Of a DNA stretch of 32,502 nucleotides, positions 17,110 to 25,314 are shown one piece after another. The translations under genes were made by a program, and so were the position numbers. The number at the start of each line of letters is the position of its first letter. The first letter of the stretch is position 1. The notes beneath the pieces are model-generated. The model was not told where the DNA came from, made no database searches, and saw only the letters and a program-made list of their open reading frames with translations. The stretch is from Candidatus Firestonebacteria bacterium RIFOXYD2_FULL_39_29 (GTDB lineage: Bacteria > Oederibacteriota > D2-FULL-39-29). Location: positions 1-32,502 of the forward strand of contig MFGV01000033.1 of NCBI GenBank assembly GCA_001778375.1, written 5' to 3'.

Positions 17110-18198
17110 ATGAGCAGTAATAAATTACGAGTAGGTATAGTCGGAGCTACCGGCATGGTAGGTCAGCGGTTTATATCGCTGCTAGCTGATCATCCCTGGT
17201 TTGAAGTGGTAACAGTTGCAGCCAGTGAAAGAAGCGCGGGGAAGGTCTATGCTGACGCAGTTGCCGGCAGATGGGCGATGAAAACGGCTATTCCTGAAAA
17301 AATAAGTAAATTAGTTGTGAAGAACGCTTCCAGTATAAAGGAAGTTGCGGATTCCGTTGATTTTATATTTTGCGCGGTTGATATGAAAAAAGACGAGATA
17401 AAAGCGCTGGAATATGAATATGCAAAGGCGGAAGTTCCGGTAATTTCCAATAATTCTGCTCACAGATGGACGGAGGATGTTCCTATGCTTCTTCCTGAGT
17501 TAAACGACTTGCATATAAAAATAATTGACGCACAGAAAAAAAGGCTTGGGACGAAAAACGGGTTTATTGCAGTAAAGCCTAATTGCTCAATTCAAAGTTA
17601 TGTTCCGGCCCTTCACCCTTTGCTTGATTTCGGGATTAAAGAGGTTGTAGTCTGCACTTATCAGGCAATTTCCGGAGCGGGAAAGACATTTGAAACCTGG
17701 CCGGAGATGATCGATAATGTTATCCCTTATATCGGAGGGGAAGAGGAAAAAAGCGAAAAAGAACCTCTAAAAGTCTGGGGAAAAATTGAAGGCGGAAAGA
17801 TAGTTTCTGCCGTAAAGCCGGTTATTACAGCTCAGTGCATAAGGGTCCCCGTAACGGACGGTCATATGGCGGCGGCGTTTGTAAAATTTGAAAAAAAACC
17901 TGGAAAAGAAGAGATCCTAAAACGCTGGAAAGAGTTCAAAGGTAAACCGCAAAAACTTGATTTGCCCAGTGCACCCAAGCAGTTCATTAAATATTTTGAA
18001 GAAGATAACAGGCCGCAGACAAAACTGGAACGGGATATTGAGAACGGAATGGGTATAGCGGTCGGAAGGCTAAGAGAAGACCATGCTTATGATTACAAAT
18101 TTGTCTCACTTTCGCATAACACAATAAGAGGCGCCGCAGGCGGAGCAGTTTTAATTGCTGAGCTCCTGAAAGCCGAAGGTTATTTACGGAGTAAATAA
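17110..18198 (+). CDS. asd: Aspartate-semialdehyde dehydrogenase
   Basis: 362 aa. The ATG at 17110 follows AGGAGAAAAG; 26 upstream in-frame codons contain no better start. It reduces aspartyl phosphate to aspartate semialdehyde for the lysine, diaminopimelate, threonine and methionine pathways. Visible are the NADP loop GATGMVGQRF, the active-site Cys C159 in KPNCSIQ, YQAISGAGKTF, and RVPVTDGHMAAAF with the catalytic His. The length and the KPNCS/NNSAHRW motifs resemble the archaeal/fungal type more than the E. coli or Gram-positive types. It is alone in its unit. Confidence 0.93.
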   Translation: MSSNKLRVGIVGATGMVGQRFISLLADHPWFEVVTVAASERSAGKVYADAVAGRWAMKTAIPEKISKLVVKNASSIKEVADSVDFIFCAVDMKKDEIKALEYEYAKAEVPVISNNSAHRWTEDVPMLLPELNDLHIKIIDAQKKRLGTKNGFIAVKPNCSIQSYVPALHPLLDFGIKEVVVCTYQAISGAGKTFETWPEMIDNVIPYIGGEEEKSEKEPLKVWGKIEGGKIVSAVKPVITAQCIRVPVTDGHMAAAFVKFEKKPGKEEILKRWKEFKGKPQKLDLPSAPKQFIKYFEEDNRPQTKLERDIENGMGIAVGRLREDHAYDYKFVSLSHNTIRGAAGGAVLIAELLKAEGYLRSK

Positions 18199-18243
18199 CT
18201 TTCAGAGCAATAGAAAATGGAAAATCGACAATAGATTATGGTA

Positions 18244-18269
18244 AACGGCGGGAAAAAGCTCCCGCCGTT
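18244..18269 (+). terminator. Terminator-like hairpin after asd
   Basis: AACGGCGGGA (18244-18253), loop AAAAGC, TCCCGCCGTT (18260-18269): a perfect 10-bp stem. The following GTTATTTG is only moderately T-rich. Confidence 0.65.
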
Positions 18270-18285
18270 GTTATTTGCAAAATGC

Positions 18286-18314
18286 TTGACAAGAGGCATA
18301 TTCATATGTATACT
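18286..18314 (+). promoter_or_regulatory. Promoter of the HTH-MNT gene
   Basis: TTGACA (18286-18291), 17-bp spacer, TATACT (18309-18314). One of the strongest promoters in the window. Confidence 0.85.
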
Positions 18315-18337
18315 ATAAGGAACATATGTACCTTATA
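18314..18337. promoter_or_regulatory. 24-bp palindromic operator at the HTH-MNT promoter
   Basis: Arms TATAAGG and CCTTATA surround the centre ACATATGT. The whole 24 bp equals its reverse complement except for one symmetric pair of positions. It begins at the last base of the -10 box and covers the expected transcription start. The next gene encodes a DNA-binding domain, so negative autoregulation is the simplest reading. Confidence 0.7.
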
Positions 18338-18353
18338 TGATACGTGAGGAAAA

Positions 18354-18968
18354 ATGCTATATAATAACGCAGTTTATGAAATAATTAAGACACCCCTGGC
18401 TTTTACTCTTCTCCGTTATATGATATTATATGAGACCGAGCAGACGGGAAGGGAAACAGCAAGGAATATTGGTATTTCTTTTGTACATGCGCACAGAATA
18501 CTTGAAGGATTGGTAAAACAGGGGATTGTCATAAAAAGAAAGGCCGGAAAAGCTAATCTATTTAAAATAAATCAAAAGCATGAGACCGTAAAAAGAATAA
18601 TACAACCGTTAGTTATTGAAGAAAAAGATCTTGCTAAAAAAATACTAAAAATGAAATTGGAGGCGGCAGCAAAAAAAACGCTTTCTGTCGTTTTATACGG
18701 GAGTGTAAGCGAAGGAAAAGAAAGGCCTGAAAGCGATGTAGATGTCTTCTTTCTGACAAAAGACCCTCAAACTAAAGAGATTTTAAAAGAAAAACTTTCT
18801 GATCTGGCAGAGGATTTTGCAATATCAACAGGAAATAGATTGGATTCGTTGATATGGACGGTTGCAGAATACCGGAAGGAAAAAAACAATAAGAAGGGGG
18901 TAATTGAAGCAATTGAAAAGGGAGAGTTGCTGTTTGGAAAACCTATAGGGGAGGTTATTCAAAAATGA
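18354..18968 (+). CDS. Winged-helix plus MNT nucleotidyltransferase protein (antitoxin-like)
   Basis: 204 aa. Residues 1-85 form a winged helix-turn-helix domain (TGRETARNIGISFVHAHRILEGLVKQG region) like those of MarR/ArsR-type regulators. Residues 100-200 are a minimal nucleotidyltransferase with the exact GSx10DxD motif: G116-S117 and D128-x-D130 in SDVDVFFL. In HEPN/MNT systems the MNT protein is the antitoxin and AMPylates or binds the HEPN RNase. Here the DNA-binding domain is fused to it, which fits the operator at its promoter. The last four bases ATGA overlap the start of the HEPN gene. The gene itself looks intact although its partner is broken. Confidence 0.85.
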   Translation: MLYNNAVYEIIKTPLAFTLLRYMILYETEQTGRETARNIGISFVHAHRILEGLVKQGIVIKRKAGKANLFKINQKHETVKRIIQPLVIEEKDLAKKILKMKLEAAAKKTLSVVLYGSVSEGKERPESDVDVFFLTKDPQTKEILKEKLSDLAEDFAISTGNRLDSLIWTVAEYRKEKNNKKGVIEAIEKGELLFGKPIGEVIQK

Positions 18969-19482
18969 TGTCTGAGAAGATTAAAACGAAGAAGGTTGAA
19001 CAAAGCCGTTATTTGAACTATTTCAAAAAAGCTGATAGTTTTTATGAACCTCTGAGGACTTACGTCCGGAGTTTCGGCGAGCGGAATTCAATTTATTATT
19101 CATGCCGCATTCATCCACGGAGTTACCTCCATGGTTTTCTGCGGCATACTCGCCATAAAGCAGCCGGAGGTTGCTTGAAAGAATTGAACTATGAGGCGGC
19201 CGCTCTTGCCTGCATACATTGTGTAATCTCTGCAATTGATGCCTTTTTGGTTTTTAAGCTGGGGCTAGAAGTTCTTCGGAAAGGCACAGCGATGTCCTAA
19301 AACTTCTTGCCGAAGCGGGCGGTTCGGATTCAAAACAAGCTATTAAACATGCTGATGCGGTTTTGAGCGAAAAGACAGTAGTTGAGTATCTTGATGTTCT
19401 TGTTACCGAGAAGCAGGTTTTAGAACTCTACAAGCACGCTGACCGGTTTTTCTCCTGGGCGAAAGAAAGAATACCAAAGTAA
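18965..19482 (+). pseudogene. HEPN-domain toxin, disrupted by an inserted repeat and a frameshift
   Basis: The N-terminal part (MSEKIKTKKVEQSRYLNYFKKADSFYE) and the helix NYEAAALACIHCVISAIDAFLVFKLG are HEPN-like. Between them, about 110-130 bp of structured repeat has been inserted without breaking the frame. After KLG a single base is missing near 19265-19266, so the frame stops at 19300. In the shifted frame the protein continues RSSERHSDVLKLLAEAGG and ends in FFSWAKERIPK at 19482. The HEPN catalytic motif R-x4-H (RSSERH) lies immediately after the frameshift and is not translated in the original frame. The product should therefore be a truncated, inactive toxin, unless the frameshift is a sequencing error. 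It overlaps the antitoxin gene by 4 nt. Confidence 0.8.
19050..19160. repeat. Nested-hairpin repeat element inserted in the HEPN gene
   Basis: Three nested pairings: GGCGAG (19076-19081) with CTCGCC (19149-19154); ATGCCGCA (19102-19109) with TGCGGCAT (19140-19147); CCACGGAG (19115-19122) with CTCCATGG (19127-19134) around the loop TTAC. A separate small hairpin GGAC-TTAC-GTCC lies at 19056-19067. About 30 bp of it (19131-19159) recurs, inverted, at 29323-29352. Exact insertion edges are uncertain; the right edge may extend to about 19175. Confidence 0.75.
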
Positions 19483-19516
19483 ATTTTCTAAACAGCAATA
19501 AATGCAGCGGGGTATT

Positions 19517-20245
19517 ATGACTAACATCAGACTAACAATGGAATATGACGGGACTAACTATAAGGGCTGGCAAAGGCAGGAGGGGAAGCCTACTATTCAG
19601 GGCTCTCTTGAGTATGCTTTAAAAAAAGTCACAAAAAAAGAGATAACTACTTTCGGCGCCAGCAGGACTGATGCCGGTGTGCATGCTTTATGTCAGACTG
19701 TTACTTTCGACAATGATACGATTATTCCTCCGAAAAACCTGCACATTGCTTTGAATGATATACTTCCCCGGGATATTTTCATAACCAAACTTGAAAAGGT
19801 TAAATCAGGGTTTCACGCCAGGCATTCGGCAAAGATCAAGAGTTACAGATATACTGTTTACAACGGGAAAGACAGAAAAGTTTTTCTTAAAAACTTTGTT
19901 TGGTATTGGAGATTTCCTCTGGATATTAAAAAGATGAAAGCGGCTGCGAAGTTTTTGCTCGGTCGGCACGATTATCGGCCGTTCTCCTGCGACGAGGAGA
20001 GGGAAAATACTCTCCGTACTGTTGACAAAATAAAAATATTCAAAATAAAAGATATGGTATTTATAGATGTTACAGCTAAATCATTTTTAAGAAGACAGGT
20101 CCGCATGATGGCGGGTTTTCTCGTACAGGCAGGCGGCAGCAGGGTAAAACCTGAAATAGCAAAAGAAATTTTTAATAAAACCACCGGTATAAAGCCCCTT
20201 GTGGCTCCAGCCTCCGGGCTTTGTTTAACAAAAATAAAATATTGA
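19517..20245 (+). CDS. truA: tRNA pseudouridine(38-40) synthase
   Basis: 242 aa. The ATG at 19517 follows GCGGGG; the ATG at 19502 would add MQRGI ahead of that site. TruA isomerises uridines 38-40 in the anticodon arm of tRNAs. Motifs: LTMEYDGTNYKGWQRQ at the N-terminus, the catalytic Asp D52 in GASRTDAGVHAL, and FLRRQVRMMAGFL near the C-terminus. It is 35 bp downstream of the HEPN remnant, with no obvious promoter of its own. Confidence 0.95.
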   Translation: MTNIRLTMEYDGTNYKGWQRQEGKPTIQGSLEYALKKVTKKEITTFGASRTDAGVHALCQTVTFDNDTIIPPKNLHIALNDILPRDIFITKLEKVKSGFHARHSAKIKSYRYTVYNGKDRKVFLKNFVWYWRFPLDIKKMKAAAKFLLGRHDYRPFSCDEERENTLRTVDKIKIFKIKDMVFIDVTAKSFLRRQVRMMAGFLVQAGGSRVKPEIAKEIFNKTTGIKPLVAPASGLCLTKIKY

Positions 20246-20268
20246 ATATTTATAGAAACAATATTTTC

Positions 20269-20277
20269 TGGTATACT
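20269..20277 (+). promoter_or_regulatory. Extended -10 promoter of the isomerase-family gene
   Basis: TG-G-TATACT: an extended -10 box with a weak -35 region. The leader then contains a small hairpin AGAGG-TTAATTG-CCTCT and AAGAGGAG before the ATG at 20340. Confidence 0.45.
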
Positions 20278-20339
20278 TTTAGGAACTGAGAGGTTAATTG
20301 CCTCTTAAAAATAGACAAATACATAAGAGGAGCCTTAAC

Positions 20340-22052
20340 ATGAAAAAACCGGTAAAGATAACTTCAGGCAGTTCGTATCCCGCGCATCCTGTCATCGGGG
20401 TGTTTGCGACAAGTGATCCAAGAATTGATTCTGCTTCAAGGGAAAGATGCAAAAATATAATTGGTATGGTTGCGGAAAAGATTGCGGCTAATGTAAAGCT
20501 TGCAGGCGGGGAAGAGGTTGAGGTGGTATATTCGGAAACATTGGTGGACGGTGAAAATCAGGCGGATATAGTTGCCGGAGAATTAAAATCGAAAGGCGCG
20601 AATATTCTTGTTTGCGCTCCGGATACCTGGGCTTTTCCCCAGCTTTCTCTAATTTCTTTATTCCAGCAGTTCCCAAAAGGCACACCGCTTTGCCTGGTTT
20701 GCGGAAATTCCGGGCCGAAACCGGGTGTGGTATTTGCGCATGCCGCAAACGGAGCTATTTCCCAGTACGGCCGTCTGGTTCATCTTATAGTCGGAAGCTG
20801 GGCGGATACCGGATTAAATCCGGAGATGAGTGAGAAGACTGCCGTGGATCTGACGGATTGGTGCTACGCAGCTTTTACCACTCAGTACCTTAAGGGAAAA
20901 CGTGTTATGCTTTTTGGGCATGATTCAATGGGTATGGAGACTGCGCTTGCCCATATTATTCCCGCAAGGAATACCTTTGGAATTGAAATCACCCGTTTAG
21001 ATATGAAGCTTCTTTCTGATATGTTAAATAAAGAAGCTTATGATAAAAAAGAATTAAAAGAAATGAGAAGCTGGCTCAATGCACTGGCCGGAAAGAGAAT
21101 AGAAAGAAGGAATTCTGAGGATGACGAACGTTTTAATAAATCTCTCGCAATGTACCTTGTGGTCAGGGATTTAATGAAAGATCTAAATGCAGTCGGCGGA
21201 GGTTTCATGAGCCAGCTGGAATGGGGCTCCGACAAAAGAGGAATTCCTCTCCCTGTTGCCGATACGATGGAATCACTCTTTAATTCTACTTTTGATCACA
21301 ATGGAAACAAATCGCCGCTTCCTTATGCTACAGAAGCGGATGCGCAGGGGCTTCTTACCATGCTGTTCTTTACTCATTTAACGGGAGGAAACCCTCCGCT
21401 CTTTATGGATTTCAGAAAAGTCTGGGAAAGCCGCGAAGTAAAACAACTGATAGCTAAACTGAAGATTTCAGGCGTAAAGAAGAATGAAGCATGGATGGAA
21501 AAAGGTTTTGTTGACGGGGATAACTCCGGCAGCGCATCTTTTAACTGGGCGGCAAAACCGGGAGCTTCCGTAAAAGAGATCATGTCCAATGTCTCCTTCC
21601 CTCTTGCGGATGAAGGTTACTTCCCCGGAATGGGAAATTCCGTAACATTTGTAAGCCCCGGAGGAATAGAAGGAATTGCGGGACGTCTTGCTTACTCCTC
21701 GCTTTCCGATATGTTTACCCTTGTCTGGGATGAAGCCTCCACCGCGGAGTTACCGAAGAAATTAGCCGGCGCCGTTTGTAACACCTCCAATGCAGGCTGG
21801 CCGCATACTTTTGTTGTGCCGAAATACGCTTCTATGGTTGAGTATAAACAATACACTCCCGCAAATCATTTTCATATGACCTGGGGGTTAAAGCCTGCAA
21901 GGCTTCAGTATTGGATGGACCTGAATAATGTCCTTTCTTCAACGCCCTGGGTGAAAAGACCCGCCTTTGTAGAAGAAATTGACAGACCTCTTCCCCTTCT
22001 ATATATAATAAACGGCGGAGAAACTAACGCAAAGCTCAAGCTGAACTCCTGA
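20340..22052 (+). CDS. L-fucose/D-arabinose isomerase-family protein
   Basis: 570 aa, close to FucI (591). The ATG at 20340 follows AGAGGAG; the 14 codons before it lack a ribosome site. FucI is a Mn-dependent aldose-ketose isomerase. Its metal and catalytic positions appear conserved: E332 in TEADAQGLL (FucI E337), D357 in FMDFRKVW (D361) and H510 in PANHFHMTWG (H528), with almost the same spacing. NSTFDHNG and GHDSMGM also match FucI landmarks. Overall similarity is low, so the real sugar may not be fucose. No kinase or aldolase partner lies nearby. Confidence 0.75.
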   Translation: MKKPVKITSGSSYPAHPVIGVFATSDPRIDSASRERCKNIIGMVAEKIAANVKLAGGEEVEVVYSETLVDGENQADIVAGELKSKGANILVCAPDTWAFPQLSLISLFQQFPKGTPLCLVCGNSGPKPGVVFAHAANGAISQYGRLVHLIVGSWADTGLNPEMSEKTAVDLTDWCYAAFTTQYLKGKRVMLFGHDSMGMETALAHIIPARNTFGIEITRLDMKLLSDMLNKEAYDKKELKEMRSWLNALAGKRIERRNSEDDERFNKSLAMYLVVRDLMKDLNAVGGGFMSQLEWGSDKRGIPLPVADTMESLFNSTFDHNGNKSPLPYATEADAQGLLTMLFFTHLTGGNPPLFMDFRKVWESREVKQLIAKLKISGVKKNEAWMEKGFVDGDNSGSASFNWAAKPGASVKEIMSNVSFPLADEGYFPGMGNSVTFVSPGGIEGIAGRLAYSSLSDMFTLVWDEASTAELPKKLAGAVCNTSNAGWPHTFVVPKYASMVEYKQYTPANHFHMTWGLKPARLQYWMDLNNVLSSTPWVKRPAFVEEIDRPLPLLYIINGGETNAKLKLNS

Positions 22053-22149
22053 AATTAGACTTATTGACCTTTACTTCTAACACGGATGAATGGAGAGAGA
22101 TAGAAGCAATTATATGTTAAAAAAACTATCTCTTTCCGTCTTCCGGCCT

Positions 22150-22225
22150 CTGTCCTCCGTTTTCAAGCTTTTGCCAACCTTCCAAACATCCAACCCTCTA
22201 AGCCTCTATCTACGCCTCTATGATA
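22150..22225. repeat. Pyrimidine-rich repeat (inverted relative of the 28012/29160 tract)
   Basis: The gap 22053-22300 contains a C/T-rich tract. Its reverse complement has the words ATAGAGGCGTAGATAGAGGC, GGTTGGATG and TTGGCAAAAGC. The purine-rich tracts at 28012-28065 and 29160-29222 share AGATAGAAG..AGAGGCGCGGATG..TTGGCAAGAGC in the same order. The relation is loose and word-like, not a clean alignment. Confidence 0.4.
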
Positions 22226-22300
22226 AGTGTCATATAGCAGTTTCCCTTTTACCTATAAAATTACAATATATGCCAAATATCAGATCCGGGGGGTGTTTTT

Positions 22301-24751
22301 ATGAAAGTACTTATTGTAGGCGGGGTTGCAGGCGGGGCTTCTACGGCTGCTCGTTTAAGGCGTTTGGATGAAAAAGCAGAGATAATAATGTTTGAGCGCG
22401 GGGAAGAGATCTCTTATGCCAACTGCGGGATTCCATATTATCTGGGTGATGTTATAAAGGACCGCGATCAGCTTACCATTGTCTCAAAAGAAAGCTTTAA
22501 CAATCAATTTAATGTAGATGTCCGGATAAGATCCGAAGTGATTTCAATAGACAGAAAAAACAAAAAAGTCAAAGTAAAAGACTCCTCCAATAATAATATA
22601 TATGAAGAAAGCTATGATAAACTGGTGCTCTCGCCCGGAGGCACCCCTATAAGGCCCCCTATAACAGGTATTAATGATTCGAGGATCTTTACGATAAGAA
22701 CACTTGCCGATATGGATCTGGTAAAAAGTTTTATCAAAGAAAAAACTCCTAAGAAAGTGGCGATAGTCGGAGCCGGTTTTATTGGTCTTGAAATGGCTGA
22801 GAATATGCATCATCTTGGTCTTATGGTCTCTATTGTAGAACTTGCTGATCAGGTTTTGAATGTCCTGGACGCAGAAATGGCGGCGGTAATACACGACCAC
22901 CTCAAGGCAAAAAATATTGAGCTTGTATTAAATAATGCCGTTACCGAATTCAAGCAGGCGGGAACCGGACTAAAGCTGCTCCTTAAAGACGGGTACGAGA
23001 TTGAAGCTGATTTCGTTATTCTTTCCATCGGTGTAAAACCTGAAACCGCTTTGGCAAAAGACGCCGGCATTGAGATTGGCGCACTTGGCGGAATAAAAGT
23101 TACCCCGGAATTAAAAACTTCCGATCCCGATATTTATGCACTTGGAGATGTTATCGAAACAAAGGACAGTGTCTGTGATTGCGCGTCCTTAATACCTCTG
23201 GCGAATGCTGCGAACAAACAGGGGCGTATCGTCGCGGATAATATCTGCGGGGGAAAGTCAACATATGATGGGACTCCGGGTACCGCGATTGCGAAAATAT
23301 TTGATATGGCCGCGGCAATAACCGGGAGCAGTGAAAAGATTTTAAAGAAAAGAAAAATGCCTTACGGCAAATGCTATTTAATGCCTTCTTCACATGCGGG
23401 GTATTACCCTGATGCCTTCCCCTTGTATATGAAGTTCCTGTATAATCCTGCTGACGGCAGGGTTTTAGGGGCTCAGATCATCGGGCCGGAGGGAGTTGAT
23501 AAAAGAATTGATGTAATTTCGGTTATGGTCCAGCTGCACCGTACGGTTTACGAACTGGCAAAACTTGAACTGGCTTACGCTCCGCCGTTCTCTTCCGCAA
23601 AGGACCCTGTTAATCTTGCCTCGATGATAGCGATAAATCAGATCCAGGGGAAAAGTCCTTACGTCTCCTTTGAAGATGTGGAAAATCTGAAAAAAGAAAA
23701 TGCTCTGTTTATAGACGTGCGAAGCAAAATGGAATTTGACCTCGGACATATTGAAGGGTCGGTCAATATTCCACTTTCGGAGATTCGAAAAAGACTTAGC
23801 GAGATCCCGAAAGACAGAAAGCTCATTATGGTCTGTAATCAGGGGAAGATGGCGTACTTCGCGCAGTCCATACTTAAAAACTCCGGTTATGACAAAGTTT
23901 ATGATCTAAGCGGCGGGTTTAAGCTCTATAAGATTGCGACGGCACTTCAGCAAAATGTCGGTATATTTCAATGCCACTACATTGATAAGCGGGATGATAT
24001 CCGGACTGTGATCCCTGGCAAGGGAAAAATTTATAAACTGGATGCCGGGGGGCTTCAATGTCCGGGGCCTGTAATGGTTCTGGCAAAAAAGATAAGTGAG
24101 CTTAGTGACGGAGATGTAGTGGAGATTACCGCTACCGATCCCGGTTTTAGAAATGATATTCCTTCCTGGTGCGCAACGACGGGTAATATGCTGGTCTCAG
24201 TGGAAGAAAAAGATAAAAAAATAATAGCGAAGATCCAAAAAGGAAAGAGAGCAGAAAAAGCTTTTAACGGAGAAATTCCGCATGACAAAACAATTGTTGT
24301 GTTTTCCGGAGAGCTGGACAAAGTACTCGCTTCTTTTGTGATAGCAAATGGCGCCGCATCCATGGGAAGAAAAGTTACAATGTTCTTCACCTTCTGGGGT
24401 TTGAACGCCTTAAAGAAAAAATATTCGCCGAAAGTAAAAAAAGGTTTTTTTGATTTCATGTTCGGTATAATGCTTCCCAGAGGAAGCTGGCGTTTAAAAT
24501 TATCCCAGATGCAGATGCTGGGTATCGGCCCGAAATTAATAAGGTTTATTATGAAAAGGAAAAACATCGATTCACTTGAAGCCATGATGTTTGCCGCGAA
24601 ATCTGCCGGAGTAAGAATAATTGCCTGTCAGATGTCCATGGATATGATGGGTATTAAAAAAGAAGAGCTTCTTGACGGAATCGAAATCGGAGGCGTAGCC
24701 TCTTATCTTAATTCCGCCGAGTCTTCAGACACAAACCTCTTTATTTCTTAA
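22301..24751 (+). CDS. CoA-disulfide reductase / rhodanese / TusA / DsrE four-domain fusion
   Basis: 816 aa. Residues 1-445 are an FAD- and NAD(P)H-binding CoA-disulfide or polysulfide reductase, with VGGVAGG at the N-terminus and the redox Cys C42 in SYANCGIPYY. Residues about 460-555 are a rhodanese domain with active Cys C512 in VCNQGKMAYFA. Residues about 575-645 are TusA-like with C587 in LQCPGPVM. The last 160 residues are a DsrE2-type domain with C776 in IACQMSMDMMG. Together they form an internal sulfur-relay chain that could pass persulfide from NADH-driven reduction to carrier cysteines. All four key cysteines are present. The ATG follows GGGGGG at close distance. Similar fusions occur in anaerobes. 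No sulfur-pathway neighbours are seen. Confidence 0.92.
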   Translation: MKVLIVGGVAGGASTAARLRRLDEKAEIIMFERGEEISYANCGIPYYLGDVIKDRDQLTIVSKESFNNQFNVDVRIRSEVISIDRKNKKVKVKDSSNNNIYEESYDKLVLSPGGTPIRPPITGINDSRIFTIRTLADMDLVKSFIKEKTPKKVAIVGAGFIGLEMAENMHHLGLMVSIVELADQVLNVLDAEMAAVIHDHLKAKNIELVLNNAVTEFKQAGTGLKLLLKDGYEIEADFVILSIGVKPETALAKDAGIEIGALGGIKVTPELKTSDPDIYALGDVIETKDSVCDCASLIPLANAANKQGRIVADNICGGKSTYDGTPGTAIAKIFDMAAAITGSSEKILKKRKMPYGKCYLMPSSHAGYYPDAFPLYMKFLYNPADGRVLGAQIIGPEGVDKRIDVISVMVQLHRTVYELAKLELAYAPPFSSAKDPVNLASMIAINQIQGKSPYVSFEDVENLKKENALFIDVRSKMEFDLGHIEGSVNIPLSEIRKRLSEIPKDRKLIMVCNQGKMAYFAQSILKNSGYDKVYDLSGGFKLYKIATALQQNVGIFQCHYIDKRDDIRTVIPGKGKIYKLDAGGLQCPGPVMVLAKKISELSDGDVVEITATDPGFRNDIPSWCATTGNMLVSVEEKDKKIIAKIQKGKRAEKAFNGEIPHDKTIVVFSGELDKVLASFVIANGAASMGRKVTMFFTFWGLNALKKKYSPKVKKGFFDFMFGIMLPRGSWRLKLSQMQMLGIGPKLIRFIMKRKNIDSLEAMMFAAKSAGVRIIACQMSMDMMGIKKEELLDGIEIGGVASYLNSAESSDTNLFIS

Positions 24752-24775
24752 AACAGTAAAAACGCCTTTAAAAAC

Positions 24776-24804
24776 AAAGGTAACAGGGTGACAGTCACCT
24801 TTTT
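24776..24804 (+). terminator. Weak terminator after the four-domain reductase
   Basis: AAAGGT (24776-24781) pairs with ACCTTT (24797-24802). Pairing can extend through AC/GT across one mismatch, and T5 follows. Weaker than the other terminators here. Confidence 0.4.
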
Positions 24805-24819
24805 AACATCTCTTCGAAA

Positions 24820-24877
24820 GATCCGCCCTATATTCACTGGCGGATCTTCGAAAGATCCGCCTATATTACTGGCGGAT
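24820..24877. repeat. Tandem pair of GATCCGCC hairpin repeats
   Basis: GATCCGCC (24820-24827) with GGCGGATC (24839-24846), then GATCCGCC (24854-24861) with GGCGGAT (24871-24877). Each unit is preceded by TCTTCGAAA. The loops are alike (CTATATTCACT and TATATTACT). Further copies are at 25703, 25760 and 27051. Confidence 0.85.
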
Positions 24878-24922
24878 GTGCCATCTCTTTTTTATCGGTG
24901 TCATCAGTTAGCTATTTAACCT

Positions 24923-24951
24923 TTGACAAATCATCTTCATTTTGGTATTAT
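24923..24951 (+). promoter_or_regulatory. rplU-rpmA promoter
   Basis: TTGACA (24923-24928), 17-bp spacer ending TGG, TATTAT (24946-24951): a strong promoter with an extended -10 TG. The leader to the rplU ATG is about 28 nt. Confidence 0.85.
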
Positions 24952-24985
24952 TAGACCTACGTTTTTAGTCGGGAGGAGATTTATC

Positions 24986-25297
24986 ATGAAGTATGTAATA
25001 ATTGAATCAGGAGCAAGGCAGTACAAAGTGAAGGAAGGCGATGTCTTTAATGTAGAAAAAGTCGAAACTAAAGGCAAAGAACAGACAATGGATAAAGTTC
25101 TTATGGCCGTGGACGGAGATAAAGTAAAGATAGGAAAGCCGGTTCTTAACGATGTAAAAGTAATTGCCGAAGTAATAGGCGAAGTTAAAGGTGAAAAGAT
25201 CAGAGTTTTCAGGTACAGAAAGACCGAACAGTACAGGAAGACGATAGGCCACAGGCAGCAGTATACAAGGCTTAAAATTACAAAGATAGAGGTCTAA
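24986..25297 (+). CDS. rplU: 50S ribosomal protein L21
   Basis: 103 aa, standard length. The ATG at 24986 follows GGGAGGAG; the 21 upstream codons overlap the promoter and are not translated. The start MKYVIIESGARQYKV and the C-terminal HRQQYTRLKI segment are typical L21 sequence. Binds 23S rRNA. It is followed after 17 bp by rpmA, the usual pairing; obgE, often next, is absent. Confidence 0.97.
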   Translation: MKYVIIESGARQYKVKEGDVFNVEKVETKGKEQTMDKVLMAVDGDKVKIGKPVLNDVKVIAEVIGEVKGEKIRVFRYRKTEQYRKTIGHRQQYTRLKITKIEV

Positions 25298-25314
25298 TTT
25301 AAGGAGATTTTCGT

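Noticed and set aside
22090-22371. 93-codon reading frame before the four-domain reductase
   Set aside because: It runs through the pyrimidine-rich repeat, overlaps the real gene start and looks random in composition.
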